A stretch of 64,000 bases of DNA from Mangrovibacterium sp041596335. GTDB taxonomy: Bacteria; Bacteroidota; Bacteroidia; Bacteroidales; Prolixibacteraceae. Position numbers and translations under genes: made by a program. Under the pieces are notes generated by a model. The model searched no databases and was not told where the DNA came from. It saw only the letters and a program-made list of their open reading frames with translations. The DNA lies in NCBI RefSeq assembly GCF_041596335.1, contig NZ_JBFHIT010000004.1:1-64000 (forward strand), given 5' to 3'. Positions 8,087 through 17,273 of the stretch are shown in pieces. The first letter of the stretch is position 1. Each line of letters opens with the position of its first letter.

Positions 8087-10846
8087 ATGAGAAAAAACAC
8101 CAAAACAATTAGCTATTTAAGGGGGGCAATAATGCTCTTAGTTTTTATTTCGTGTAATAACAATAAAAGAACCATAGAACCTTTTGATTTACAGATAAGC
8201 GAAGGTTTTACAAACCCTCTTGGGTTTTACGATGATGCTCCTACCTTTTCCTGGAAAATACCCGTAGGTGTTCAATCGCAAAGTGCCTATTCCATTGTGG
8301 TAGCAAGTTCACCGGAATTACTACCAAATAAAGCTGATCTTTGGAAAAGTGGGAAAGTAGAAACAGACCAAACTCTGTTTGTAAAGTATGGTGGTGAAAA
8401 ATTGTTATCGAAACAAAAAGGATACTGGCAAATAAAGTTTTGGGACAATGAAGGGAATGAGTCAGAATGGAGCGAAACTGCCTTTTTTGAGTTAGGATTA
8501 TTGAATAACAGCGACTGGCAAGCAGAATGGATTAGCCTGCCTGATGAAAATGCGGTTGAAATAGATGAAATCGGGAAGAAGGTACACAGGGTTCAGTATT
8601 TACGCAAAAAAATAGAAGTTCGGGATGACATTGAAAGCGCCCGCCTTTATATCACGGCAAAAGGGCTATTTCAAGCGCACATTAATGGCAAACAAGTAGG
8701 CAATGATGTTCTATCCCCAGGGTGGACATCTTATCAAAAACGCATTGAGACCCTGACTTACGATGTAAGCACATTGCTTGGCAAAGGAGAAAATACACTA
8801 GGTGTTGAACTTGCCGAAGGCTGGTATGCAGGTCGTTTCATCTTTCGTGGATATGCAGCCCAGAGTCCTCAGCTTCTTGCTCAACTTGAAGTGACCTATA
8901 CAAACGGAGAGCAAGAAACGTTTACCAGCAACAACTCATGGAAGGGCACGGTGAACGGCCCAATACAATATTCAAGCTTGTACGATGGCGAAAGTTACGA
9001 TGCCAATTTGGAAATACCAGGCTGGAGTACTTCCGGTTTTGATGACTCCTCTTGGTTTGCAGTGGTGGAAGAGCCAATCTCAGACGAAGTAAAATTAACT
9101 CCCAAACGTCACAATCCGGTAATAACAAAAATAACTTTGCCAACACTTGCAATTACAGAACCTGCTAAAGGAAACTTTGTGTTCGATTTGGGGCAAAATA
9201 TGGCTGGTGTGGCCCAAATAAACATCCCGGTTAAAGAAGGGCAAAAGGTAACAATCCGATTTGCCGAAATGCTTCAACCCAATGGGGAGATTTACACCAA
9301 AAATTACCGTAGTGCCGTTTCAACCGATTTTTATTTGCCCGAAAAAGACGGAGTCATTGAGTGGTATCCAAAGTTTACATTTCACGGGTTCAGGTATGTT
9401 GAATTGAGTGGTTTTGATGAAAGTGTGACACCCGAAAAATCTTGGGTATCCGGATTGGTTCAGTATTCTGATTTCGATAAGTCCGGTACTTTTTCTTCAT
9501 CTCATGCCAAGTTGAATCAACTGCAAAATAACATTGAATGGGGCCTGCGTGGTAATTTTCTCGACATTCCAACCGATTGTCCGCAGCGCGATGAACGTGC
9601 CGGCTGGACCGGCGATGCACAGGTTTTTATTCCCACGTCACTTTTTATTGCCGATGCACATTCGTTCTGGGCCAGTTGGATGCAAAGTATACGCGATGAT
9701 CAGCGAGAAAATGGTTCGATACCCATCGTAGTGCCCGACATTGACGGAAAACGTGTTTCTTCAGGATGGGGCGATGTCGCAACGATTATCCCCTGGGAAA
9801 CGTATTTCCGCACAGGCGACGAGAAAATATTGAAGGACAGTTATCAAACGATGCTGGGGTGGATAAATTATTATCGCTCAGTATCTGAAAATCATATTGT
9901 TGATATGTTCACCTATGGCGACTGGCTTCAACCCTACTCTGAACATCCAACCGATGAACGCAAGGGCGAAACCGATGAAAAATTGGTGAATACAGCGTAT
10001 TATGCACGGTCGGTTGACTTAAGCTTGCAAACCGCTAAAGTATTGGGATTAACCGATGATGTGGCCATGCTGCAATCCTGGCTCAGCGAAATAAAGACTG
10101 CTTTTCAAAACCGGTTTTTTAATGCTGATGGAAGTGTGAGCCAAGGGAAACCCACCCAAACTGCTTATTTAATGGCTATTGGTTTTAATCTGCTTTCTCC
10201 GGAAATGGAAGAGCAGGCCATTCCGCATTTACTCGCCGAAATCGAAAAAGCGGATTATCATTTGCGCACCGGCTTTCTGGGAACACCGCTTTTGGCTCCT
10301 GTGCTCGAAAAAATTGGCAGACCGGATCTCATGTTCGAGATGCTGTTTAAAGAAACTTATCCTTCGTGGTTCTATTCCATCAATCAGGGCGCCACAACCA
10401 TGTGGGAACGTTGGAACAGTTATACACACCAGGATGGATTCAATAAAGGAGGGATGAATTCGTTCAACCATTATGCTTACGGTGCAATCGGACAATGGAT
10501 GTACGAACGAATTGCCGGAATAAAACCTTTAAAGCCGGGTTACAAAGAAATACAGATTGCTCCGCTAACGGGTGGGCCACTGACATCAGCCGAAGCAACT
10601 TACAATACGCCTTATGGTAAAGTAAGCTCAGCATGGAAAATAGAAAATGGAGTGTTTGAACTGAAAACTACGGTGCCACCAAATACAACGGCAAAGATTG
10701 TGATACCTGCAAATACGGACGAAAGTTTGATTCTGGATGGAATTGATTTTGCTGAAGATGCGCAGGTCAAACTGATAAAGAAAGCCAAAAACAGTTTTGA
10801 ACTGGAAGTTCAGCCGGGCAACTATGTTTTTGAGTCGAAACTATAA
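8087..10846 (+). CDS. GH78 alpha-L-rhamnosidase, lipoprotein
   Basis: Inverting exo-acting alpha-L-rhamnosidase, 919 residues. The SPII signal ends at VFISC. Next come an N-terminal Fn3-like domain (SWKIPVGVQSQSAYSIVV, about 45-140), a Bac_rhamnosid_N/CBM67-like region (about 150-340), the (alpha/alpha)6 catalytic barrel (about 460-800) and a C-terminal beta domain. The motif DCPQRDERAGWTGD supplies the probable general acid Glu503; TMWERW supplies the probable general base Glu774. Both are intact. It is the first of six tightly spaced glycosidase genes; the next starts 22 bp after its stop. It probably sits on the cell surface or faces the periplasm. Exact linkage preference is unknown. Confidence 0.94.
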   Translation: MRKNTKTISYLRGAIMLLVFISCNNNKRTIEPFDLQISEGFTNPLGFYDDAPTFSWKIPVGVQSQSAYSIVVASSPELLPNKADLWKSGKVETDQTLFVKYGGEKLLSKQKGYWQIKFWDNEGNESEWSETAFFELGLLNNSDWQAEWISLPDENAVEIDEIGKKVHRVQYLRKKIEVRDDIESARLYITAKGLFQAHINGKQVGNDVLSPGWTSYQKRIETLTYDVSTLLGKGENTLGVELAEGWYAGRFIFRGYAAQSPQLLAQLEVTYTNGEQETFTSNNSWKGTVNGPIQYSSLYDGESYDANLEIPGWSTSGFDDSSWFAVVEEPISDEVKLTPKRHNPVITKITLPTLAITEPAKGNFVFDLGQNMAGVAQINIPVKEGQKVTIRFAEMLQPNGEIYTKNYRSAVSTDFYLPEKDGVIEWYPKFTFHGFRYVELSGFDESVTPEKSWVSGLVQYSDFDKSGTFSSSHAKLNQLQNNIEWGLRGNFLDIPTDCPQRDERAGWTGDAQVFIPTSLFIADAHSFWASWMQSIRDDQRENGSIPIVVPDIDGKRVSSGWGDVATIIPWETYFRTGDEKILKDSYQTMLGWINYYRSVSENHIVDMFTYGDWLQPYSEHPTDERKGETDEKLVNTAYYARSVDLSLQTAKVLGLTDDVAMLQSWLSEIKTAFQNRFFNADGSVSQGKPTQTAYLMAIGFNLLSPEMEEQAIPHLLAEIEKADYHLRTGFLGTPLLAPVLEKIGRPDLMFEMLFKETYPSWFYSINQGATTMWERWNSYTHQDGFNKGGMNSFNHYAYGAIGQWMYERIAGIKPLKPGYKEIQIAPLTGGPLTSAEATYNTPYGKVSSAWKIENGVFELKTTVPPNTTAKIVIPANTDESLILDGIDFAEDAQVKLIKKAKNSFELEVQPGNYVFESKL

Positions 10847-10868
10847 TTAGACATTAGAACATAAACAG

Positions 10869-13800
10869 ATGAAATTTTTTTTGCAGATAGCTTTTATACT
10901 GCTTCTAAAACTGGGTTTATTTGCTCAGGAAAAAGGGAGTGTTTTTTTGGAAGACAATTTTAAAAACCCACCATCCTCAGCTAAAGCCCGCACCTGGTGG
11001 CACTGGATGAATGGGAATGTCAGCAGAGAAGGAATCACAGCCGATTTGGAGGCGATGAAAAAAGTCGGCATTCAGGAGGCTCAACTTTTTAGTGCCAGTA
11101 TCGGTGAGCCGCAAGGGTCGGCAACTTATTTAAGCGATGAGTGGTTGGAGCTGTTTCAATTTGCAGCTTCCGAAGCCCAGCGTTTAGGGCTTGAACTGGC
11201 ATTTCACAATGGCCCGGGCTGGTCGTCGAGTGGTGGCCCATGGATTACGCCCGAAAAGGCCATGCAAACGCTGGTTTTTAGCGAAGTGGCGGTTGAAGGT
11301 GGCAAAACATTTAATGACTTTTTGCCTCAGCCTGAAACACGCTTAAACTATTACAAAGACATTGCGGTACTGGCTTTCCCGAAGCCTAAAACAGATGAAC
11401 GTATTGAAGAGCTGGATATCAAAAACCTGTCGGACAGAGTGCGCAACCACCTTGCCCCGGATGCTAAACCAATTCCTGAATCTGCTTTGGTGCATCAAGC
11501 GGACATCATCGATTTGACTGATAAATTTTCCCTTGATGGGATGTTGGAATGGAATGTTCCGGAAGGCGACTGGATTATTTTGCGAATGGGCCATACGCCA
11601 ACGGGGCATAAGAACATCTCTGCGCCCTTTGGTGGGCAAGGCCTGGAGTGTGATAAAATGAGCAGAAAAGCTGTTGACGTGTTTTGGGCGGCTGCAATCA
11701 GTCCAATCATTGAAAAGCTGGATACTTTGGTTGGCTCTGTTCTCACAAATTGTTTGATTGATAGTTACGAAGTAGGAGCCACCAACTGGACACCTGGTTT
11801 TGCAAACGAATTTAACCGGCTTCGTGGATACGATTGTTCGTTATTCTTACCAGCTTTGGCCGGTTATTATGTGGAAAGCGGTGAACTGTCAGAGCGTTTT
11901 CTTTGGGATTTCCGCCGTACAATTGGCGATTTAATTGCTGAAAACTATTACGCCTATTTTCGGGATAAATGCCATGAGCATAACCTGAAATTTTCGGTAG
12001 AACCTTATTGGGGACCATTTGATAATATGCAGGTTGGGGCGACTGGCGATATTGTCATGTGCGAATACTGGAGCGGTGAGCTGGCTTTTTTCGATTCACC
12101 TAAATTTGTGGCTTCCATTGCCAATTTAAATGGCAGTTCAATCGTTGGTGCCGAGGCATTTACCGATATGGGAGGATGGACACGGCATCCGGCAAACTTT
12201 AAGGCCATTGGCGATATGGCCTGGGCGCAAGGCATTAATCGTTTTATTTTTCATACCTACATCCATCAACCTTGGAATGTAGCTCCCGGACTGACTTTAG
12301 GTCCTTTTGGAATTGATTTTAACCGCCTTAACACCTGGTGGGACGAAGGAAAAGTTTTTCTGGATTATGTTGCGCGAGGTCAGTTCCTTCTGCAGGAAGG
12401 TAAAAGTTTTGCTGATATTTTGGTTTTTACCGGTGAAGCCTCGCCCAACGATGGTTTGCTTATGCCGGAGCTGAAAGCCTTGGGATATGATTATGATTTA
12501 ATTGGCGCAAATAAAATAGACCTGTTAACAGTAGAAGAAGGACTGATTTGTACTCCGGTGGGTGGAAAATACCAGGCATTGGTATTGCCTGAAACCACCT
12601 GGTTGACGCCCGAAACACTAAAAATAATCGAAACGTTGGCTAAGTCGGGTGCAAAATTATTTGGTTCCAGACCGCAGAAATCGCCAAGTCTTCAAAATTA
12701 TCCCGAATGTGACAAGCAAGTAGTGCAGCTTTCATCCGAATTGTGGGATTCAAGCCTGGTCAAAGAGGGCTCTGTTTTGGATTTCCTGAAAAATGGAACA
12801 CTTCCTCCTGATTTTTCCATCGAGGAAGGAAGTCGGGAAAATCTGAATTATATCCACCGAAAAACAAAGGAAACCGATATTTATTTTGTGGCCAGCTCGC
12901 GAAAAGAAAGCAGGGTACAGCGATGCCGCTTTCGGGTCGCCGGCAAGCAACCCGAGCTGTGGAATGCCGAAACAGGCGAAATTACAAACGCCACAGTGTG
13001 GAAGGATAATGGCGATGGAACCACAAGTGTGCACATTCAATTGGAGGCGGAAGGTTCTGTATTTGTTGTTTTCAGAAATCCAATCGCAACCGAAAGTCAT
13101 ATTGAAAGCATGGCAATGGAACTTCAAAAACCCCAAGCTGATCCGCTTCCGGATTTAAGAATCAGTAAAGCCGAATACGGAACTTTTCTGCCTGATGGTT
13201 TGGTTGATGTGACTGAAATTGTTGCAAACAGTGTCCAAAACAATACACTGAATATTCGTGCAGGTCGCGATCTTTGTTCGTGCGACCCGGCACCTGGATA
13301 CAAAAAAGAATTGCGGATTGAATACCAAATGGGTAATGTTGTGCTTGCAAAAAATGCAATGGAAACAGAGTACCTGATACTGGATGCAACCGGTCAAGCG
13401 GAATTGAAAATCCGGAAAGCCGTATTCGGTAAGTTTGAACGAGGAGTCCCCGGTATTCCTGCCAATAAGCCAGTTTATGATATAACCGAAGCTATAAGAT
13501 CGTTGGTTACCTCAGGTGTGTTGGAAATTCCGGTAGCCGACAGCCTCGTTGATGAAATATCCGACAACAATAAAAAGAAAGCTTTACGTTTGGTGTATTC
13601 CACAAACGGAGAGGAAAAAACCAATACTGTTCCTGACGGAGGTAAACTAAAACTAACCCAAGCTACTTCAGAACCCAAGCTGGTATACAAAAATGGTAAA
13701 ACCCTATGGCGCACTCCTTATCCGGGAGCATTGACTTATACGACTTCGTCTGGGGAAACAAAAACACTAGAAGTCAAATCTGTTCCAAAACCTGTCGAGC

Positions 13801-14345
13801 TAAGCGGAGCGTGGCTGCTTCAGTTCCCTAATGCTGAAAAAACAACTTTTGATAAGTTGATTTCCTGGACAGAATCCGCCGATGATAACATTCGTTACTT
13901 TTCGGGTACTGCTTCATATAAAAAGGAGTTTACGCTTACAAAAGAGATGCTGAAAGACGGAACTTCATTGGAAATCGACTTTGGCAGTGTAAAAGAAATA
14001 GCCGAAGTCATCCTGAACGGACAAAATCTGGGAATTTTATGGAAAGCACCTTTCCGGATAAATATGGATAAAGCTGTTAAGGAAGGAACAAATAAGCTTG
14101 AAGTAAGAGTGACCAATTTATGGCCCAATCGCTTAATTGGCGACGAGCAATTGCCTTTAGATTATGAGCGAACAGGAAACAAAATAAAACAATGGCCCGA
14201 TTGGTTAATTAATGAAACCGAACGTCCAACAAAACGAACCACTTTTCCTGCATACAAACATTGGGGAAAAGATTCTAAGCTGTTGCCTTCGGGTTTAATT
14301 GGACGTGTACGAATAATAATTTCTAAGGAAATTGAAATTCGCTAA
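10869..14345 (+). CDS. GH106 alpha-L-rhamnosidase with an inserted duplicated module
   Basis: GH106-type alpha-L-rhamnosidase, 1158 residues, with an SPI signal ending about LFAQ. The family N-terminus is FKNPPSSAKARTWWHWMNG. Conserved family segments are DSYEVGATNWT, CEYWSGE, AEAFTDMGGW and FIFHTYIHQPW. The C-terminal galactose-binding-like domain has YFSGTASYKKEF, ILNGQNLGILWKAPF and VTNLWPNRLIGDE. Between the catalytic core and that domain lie two related modules (about residues 763-835 and 845-920), each opening with an I.KA..G.F motif followed by V.D.TE. The other three GH106 proteins here lack them. They recall a DUF3395-like fold, but that assignment is from memory. The stop lies 13 bp before the next start. 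Confidence 0.9.
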   Translation: MKFFLQIAFILLLKLGLFAQEKGSVFLEDNFKNPPSSAKARTWWHWMNGNVSREGITADLEAMKKVGIQEAQLFSASIGEPQGSATYLSDEWLELFQFAASEAQRLGLELAFHNGPGWSSSGGPWITPEKAMQTLVFSEVAVEGGKTFNDFLPQPETRLNYYKDIAVLAFPKPKTDERIEELDIKNLSDRVRNHLAPDAKPIPESALVHQADIIDLTDKFSLDGMLEWNVPEGDWIILRMGHTPTGHKNISAPFGGQGLECDKMSRKAVDVFWAAAISPIIEKLDTLVGSVLTNCLIDSYEVGATNWTPGFANEFNRLRGYDCSLFLPALAGYYVESGELSERFLWDFRRTIGDLIAENYYAYFRDKCHEHNLKFSVEPYWGPFDNMQVGATGDIVMCEYWSGELAFFDSPKFVASIANLNGSSIVGAEAFTDMGGWTRHPANFKAIGDMAWAQGINRFIFHTYIHQPWNVAPGLTLGPFGIDFNRLNTWWDEGKVFLDYVARGQFLLQEGKSFADILVFTGEASPNDGLLMPELKALGYDYDLIGANKIDLLTVEEGLICTPVGGKYQALVLPETTWLTPETLKIIETLAKSGAKLFGSRPQKSPSLQNYPECDKQVVQLSSELWDSSLVKEGSVLDFLKNGTLPPDFSIEEGSRENLNYIHRKTKETDIYFVASSRKESRVQRCRFRVAGKQPELWNAETGEITNATVWKDNGDGTTSVHIQLEAEGSVFVVFRNPIATESHIESMAMELQKPQADPLPDLRISKAEYGTFLPDGLVDVTEIVANSVQNNTLNIRAGRDLCSCDPAPGYKKELRIEYQMGNVVLAKNAMETEYLILDATGQAELKIRKAVFGKFERGVPGIPANKPVYDITEAIRSLVTSGVLEIPVADSLVDEISDNNKKKALRLVYSTNGEEKTNTVPDGGKLKLTQATSEPKLVYKNGKTLWRTPYPGALTYTTSSGETKTLEVKSVPKPVELSGAWLLQFPNAEKTTFDKLISWTESADDNIRYFSGTASYKKEFTLTKEMLKDGTSLEIDFGSVKEIAEVILNGQNLGILWKAPFRINMDKAVKEGTNKLEVRVTNLWPNRLIGDEQLPLDYERTGNKIKQWPDWLINETERPTKRTTFPAYKHWGKDSKLLPSGLIGRVRIIISKEIEIR

Positions 14346-14358
14346 AAAACTTTTAGGT

Positions 14359-17247
14359 ATGAAGAATTTCTTACTCGTTTTCACCTGTGTTTTTATTTCG
14401 TTTTCGAACGGATGGAAGCTCAGCGATAAAGTTGCTGATGAAAATAACTCACGTTCGAGTAATAATAATCTGGAAGCCCATTTCAAAAATCCGCCCCACG
14501 AAGCTCGCCCGCAAGCCTGGTGGTGGTGGCTGCAAACGCCTACAACAAAAGAAGCCATTACGCTCGATTTGGAGGAAATGAAAGCAAAAGGCCTTTCGGG
14601 TTGTATGGTGCTGGATGGAGGTGTTGCTCCTTTTGGTCCGAATAAATGGAAAAAGAAAACGATTATCGATAGCACTGAAATCCGATATGAGTTTACCGAT
14701 GAATACAACGGAGGAACCTTGGAGCAGGCAAAAGAAAAGATGGAAATGTGGTCGGAACATTGGCGCGAGATGGTGCGATTTGCATCGAAGGAAGCGGGTC
14801 GGCTAGGACTCGACTTTGGCGTTTTCATTGGCCCGGCAGGTTGTGCTGCTCCTTGGGTAACTCCTGAATATGGTCAGCAGGAAATGGTTTGGGGCGATAC
14901 AACAATTGCAGGGGGTGAAATTTTGAATTTAAAACTAGATAAACCACAAAAGCCGGTGCAAACCAAAAGGCAGGCTGAAAATGAACTAGTGAAAAACGCC
15001 CAGAATTTGCAGTACACCGATATTGCCATTTTAGCAATTCCTGAAAAAGCAACAGTTCAACTAAACGAGCTTGTTGATTTGACCGACAAACTTGATGAGG
15101 ATGGAAACCTGCGCTGGAATGCGCCGACAGGAAACTGGAAAATTCTTCGTTTTGGATATCGCCCGACCGGAAGAAATCTGAACGGCGTATTTTATATCGA
15201 CCATTTGAGTAAGGAAGTTTTCGATTTGCACTGGGAAAATACAGCCGGCTTGTTGCTGAATGAAATGAGTCCCGAAGAACGCAAGGCATTTGGCTATGTG
15301 GAATGCGACAGCTGGGAAGCTGGCGACCCAAACTGGACGAAATATTTTGCAGAAGAATTCAAAAAACGTCGTGGGTACGATATTGTCAAGTTTTTACCGG
15401 TTTTGGTCGGAACAACCATTAATTCAACCGAAGAAAGCGACCGTTTTCAAAACGATTTTAAGTTAACCATTAGTGATTTGATTTCTGAAAACCATTATGA
15501 ACATCAACGCGATGTGGCGCATCAGCACGGTTTGCAATCGTATGCCGAAGCTGCCGGTCCGCATCAGTTTCAGTCCGATTTACTGAAATGTGTGGGCCGA
15601 TGCGACGTGGCTATGGGCGAATTCTGGATGCCATCGCCACACCGCGAAAAACCATCGGGGCGGTTTTTGGTGCGAGAAGCTGCAACTGCGGCACATATTT
15701 ATGGCATTAACCGGGTTTTTGCCGAATCGTTTACTTCGGTTGGCCCCAATTGGGAGGAGTCTCCGTTTCTGATGAAAGCTGCTGCCGACCAGGCTTTTTG
15801 CGATGGTCTAAACTGGATTTGCTTTCATACCTTTTCGCACCGCCCGTCGATAACCGATGTGCCGGGAATGACTCACAGCGCCGGAACGCATTTCGACCGA
15901 ACCATTACCTGGTGGAATCAATCAGCCTCTTTTGTCGATTACCTTTCGCGTTGTTCGCACATGTTGCAACAAGGACTGTTTGTTGCCGATGTGCTGTTTT
16001 ATAAAGGGCATGGAATGCGCTCAAATGGTGATGCAAGTGAATGGGAAGATGGATTGAAAAATCCGCCATCAAGCCTGGGCATTGGGTACGATTACGACAA
16101 GTGCAACGAGGAAGTGCTTTTAACCCGGCTAAGTGTTGAAAATGGAAAATTGGTTTTGCCCGATGGATTGAGTTATTCGGTGTTGGTGCTCGACACAATT
16201 TCTCCGGTATCGTTTAAGGCCATGCAAAAGTTAGTTGAATTGGCTGAACAGGGAGCAACCATAGTGGGCAAAGCTCCTGGGGCATTTCTTGGAAACGCAG
16301 ATGATGCTGACGGCTATAAAAAACTAGTCGGGCGTATTTGGGGAGAACAGCATAAAGGAGAAAGCAAAATTGGTAAAGGACGTTTTGTTTGGAATGCTAC
16401 CATTCGCGAAGCGTTGGTGCAAAAGAAAGTATTGCCTGATTTTGAAGTTTCTGGCGTAAGCAAACAGGGTGTAGTTGACTTTATTCACCGTGAAACAGGT
16501 GATACAGACATCTACTTTGTAAGCAGCAGGTGGCAACCTGTTGAAAAGGTTGAATGTACTTTCAGGGTAACCGGTAAACAGCCTGAATTATGGAATCCTG
16601 TAACGGGCGAAATTCGAAAACTGACCAATTTTAAACAGGAAAACGGAAGAACGATAATCCCCATTGAATTTGATCCATGTGGTTCATACTTTATTGTATT
16701 TCAAGAGCCGGTTACCGAGCAAAATACCGGACAAAACTGGGCAAGTTATCAAACAGTCCATCAACTGAAAGGCTCCTGGGAAGTTCGTTTTGATACGCAG
16801 TGGGGTGGTCCCGCCTCAGCAACTTTTGAGGAGTTAGGCGATTGGACAATGAATCGTGATAAAGGAATAAAATACTATTCGGGCAAAGCTACCTATCATA
16901 AAACATTCGATATGTCTGAAAGTTTTCAAAATACTGGTTCAGAATATTATATCGATCTGGGAGAGGTACATGAAGTAGCCGAAGTTCGGTTAAATGGCGA
17001 AGATTTGGGCGTTCTTTGGACTAAGCCTTTTAAAGTGAATATCACTTCAGCATTAAAAGAAAAAGGAAATAAACTGGAAATTGATGTGGTAAATCTTTGG
17101 CCCAACCGCTTGATTGGAGATGAATTTTTGCCGGAAGATGAAAGATATACAAGCACCAATATTCGTAAATTCACAAAAGCGACTAAACTTTTGCGATCAG
17201 GATTAATAGGTCCTGTGCGGATACAAACCAGACTTAAAAACGAATAG
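14359..17247 (+). CDS. GH106 alpha-L-rhamnosidase
   Basis: Second of four consecutive GH106 proteins, 962 residues from the start chosen here. The ATG at 14359 gives MKNFLLVFTCVFISFSNG, a plausible signal peptide; an upstream TTG at 14332 would overlap the previous gene. Family landmarks are FKNPPHEARPQAWWWWLQ, CDSWEAGDPNWT, GEFWMPSP, FAESFTSVGPNWEES, ICFHTFSHRP and the C-terminal galactose-binding-like domain with VRLNGEDLGVLWTKPF and VVNLWPNRLIGDE. There is no obvious lipobox, so it is probably periplasmic. Divergence from its neighbours indicates a different linkage or aglycone rather than a recent duplicate. Confidence 0.9.
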   Translation: MKNFLLVFTCVFISFSNGWKLSDKVADENNSRSSNNNLEAHFKNPPHEARPQAWWWWLQTPTTKEAITLDLEEMKAKGLSGCMVLDGGVAPFGPNKWKKKTIIDSTEIRYEFTDEYNGGTLEQAKEKMEMWSEHWREMVRFASKEAGRLGLDFGVFIGPAGCAAPWVTPEYGQQEMVWGDTTIAGGEILNLKLDKPQKPVQTKRQAENELVKNAQNLQYTDIAILAIPEKATVQLNELVDLTDKLDEDGNLRWNAPTGNWKILRFGYRPTGRNLNGVFYIDHLSKEVFDLHWENTAGLLLNEMSPEERKAFGYVECDSWEAGDPNWTKYFAEEFKKRRGYDIVKFLPVLVGTTINSTEESDRFQNDFKLTISDLISENHYEHQRDVAHQHGLQSYAEAAGPHQFQSDLLKCVGRCDVAMGEFWMPSPHREKPSGRFLVREAATAAHIYGINRVFAESFTSVGPNWEESPFLMKAAADQAFCDGLNWICFHTFSHRPSITDVPGMTHSAGTHFDRTITWWNQSASFVDYLSRCSHMLQQGLFVADVLFYKGHGMRSNGDASEWEDGLKNPPSSLGIGYDYDKCNEEVLLTRLSVENGKLVLPDGLSYSVLVLDTISPVSFKAMQKLVELAEQGATIVGKAPGAFLGNADDADGYKKLVGRIWGEQHKGESKIGKGRFVWNATIREALVQKKVLPDFEVSGVSKQGVVDFIHRETGDTDIYFVSSRWQPVEKVECTFRVTGKQPELWNPVTGEIRKLTNFKQENGRTIIPIEFDPCGSYFIVFQEPVTEQNTGQNWASYQTVHQLKGSWEVRFDTQWGGPASATFEELGDWTMNRDKGIKYYSGKATYHKTFDMSESFQNTGSEYYIDLGEVHEVAEVRLNGEDLGVLWTKPFKVNITSALKEKGNKLEIDVVNLWPNRLIGDEFLPEDERYTSTNIRKFTKATKLLRSGLIGPVRIQTRLKNE

Positions 17248-17273
17248 ATCATATCACTAAACCAATCAATACC

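Noticed and set aside
12750..13136. 128-codon minus-strand frame inside the first GH106
   Set aside because: One of the longest antisense frames, but it is fully nested in a conserved coding region and shows no recognisable motif.
14295..14828. 177-codon minus-strand frame across the GH106 junction
   Set aside because: It has a serine- and phenylalanine-rich composition typical of antisense translation and overlaps two real genes.
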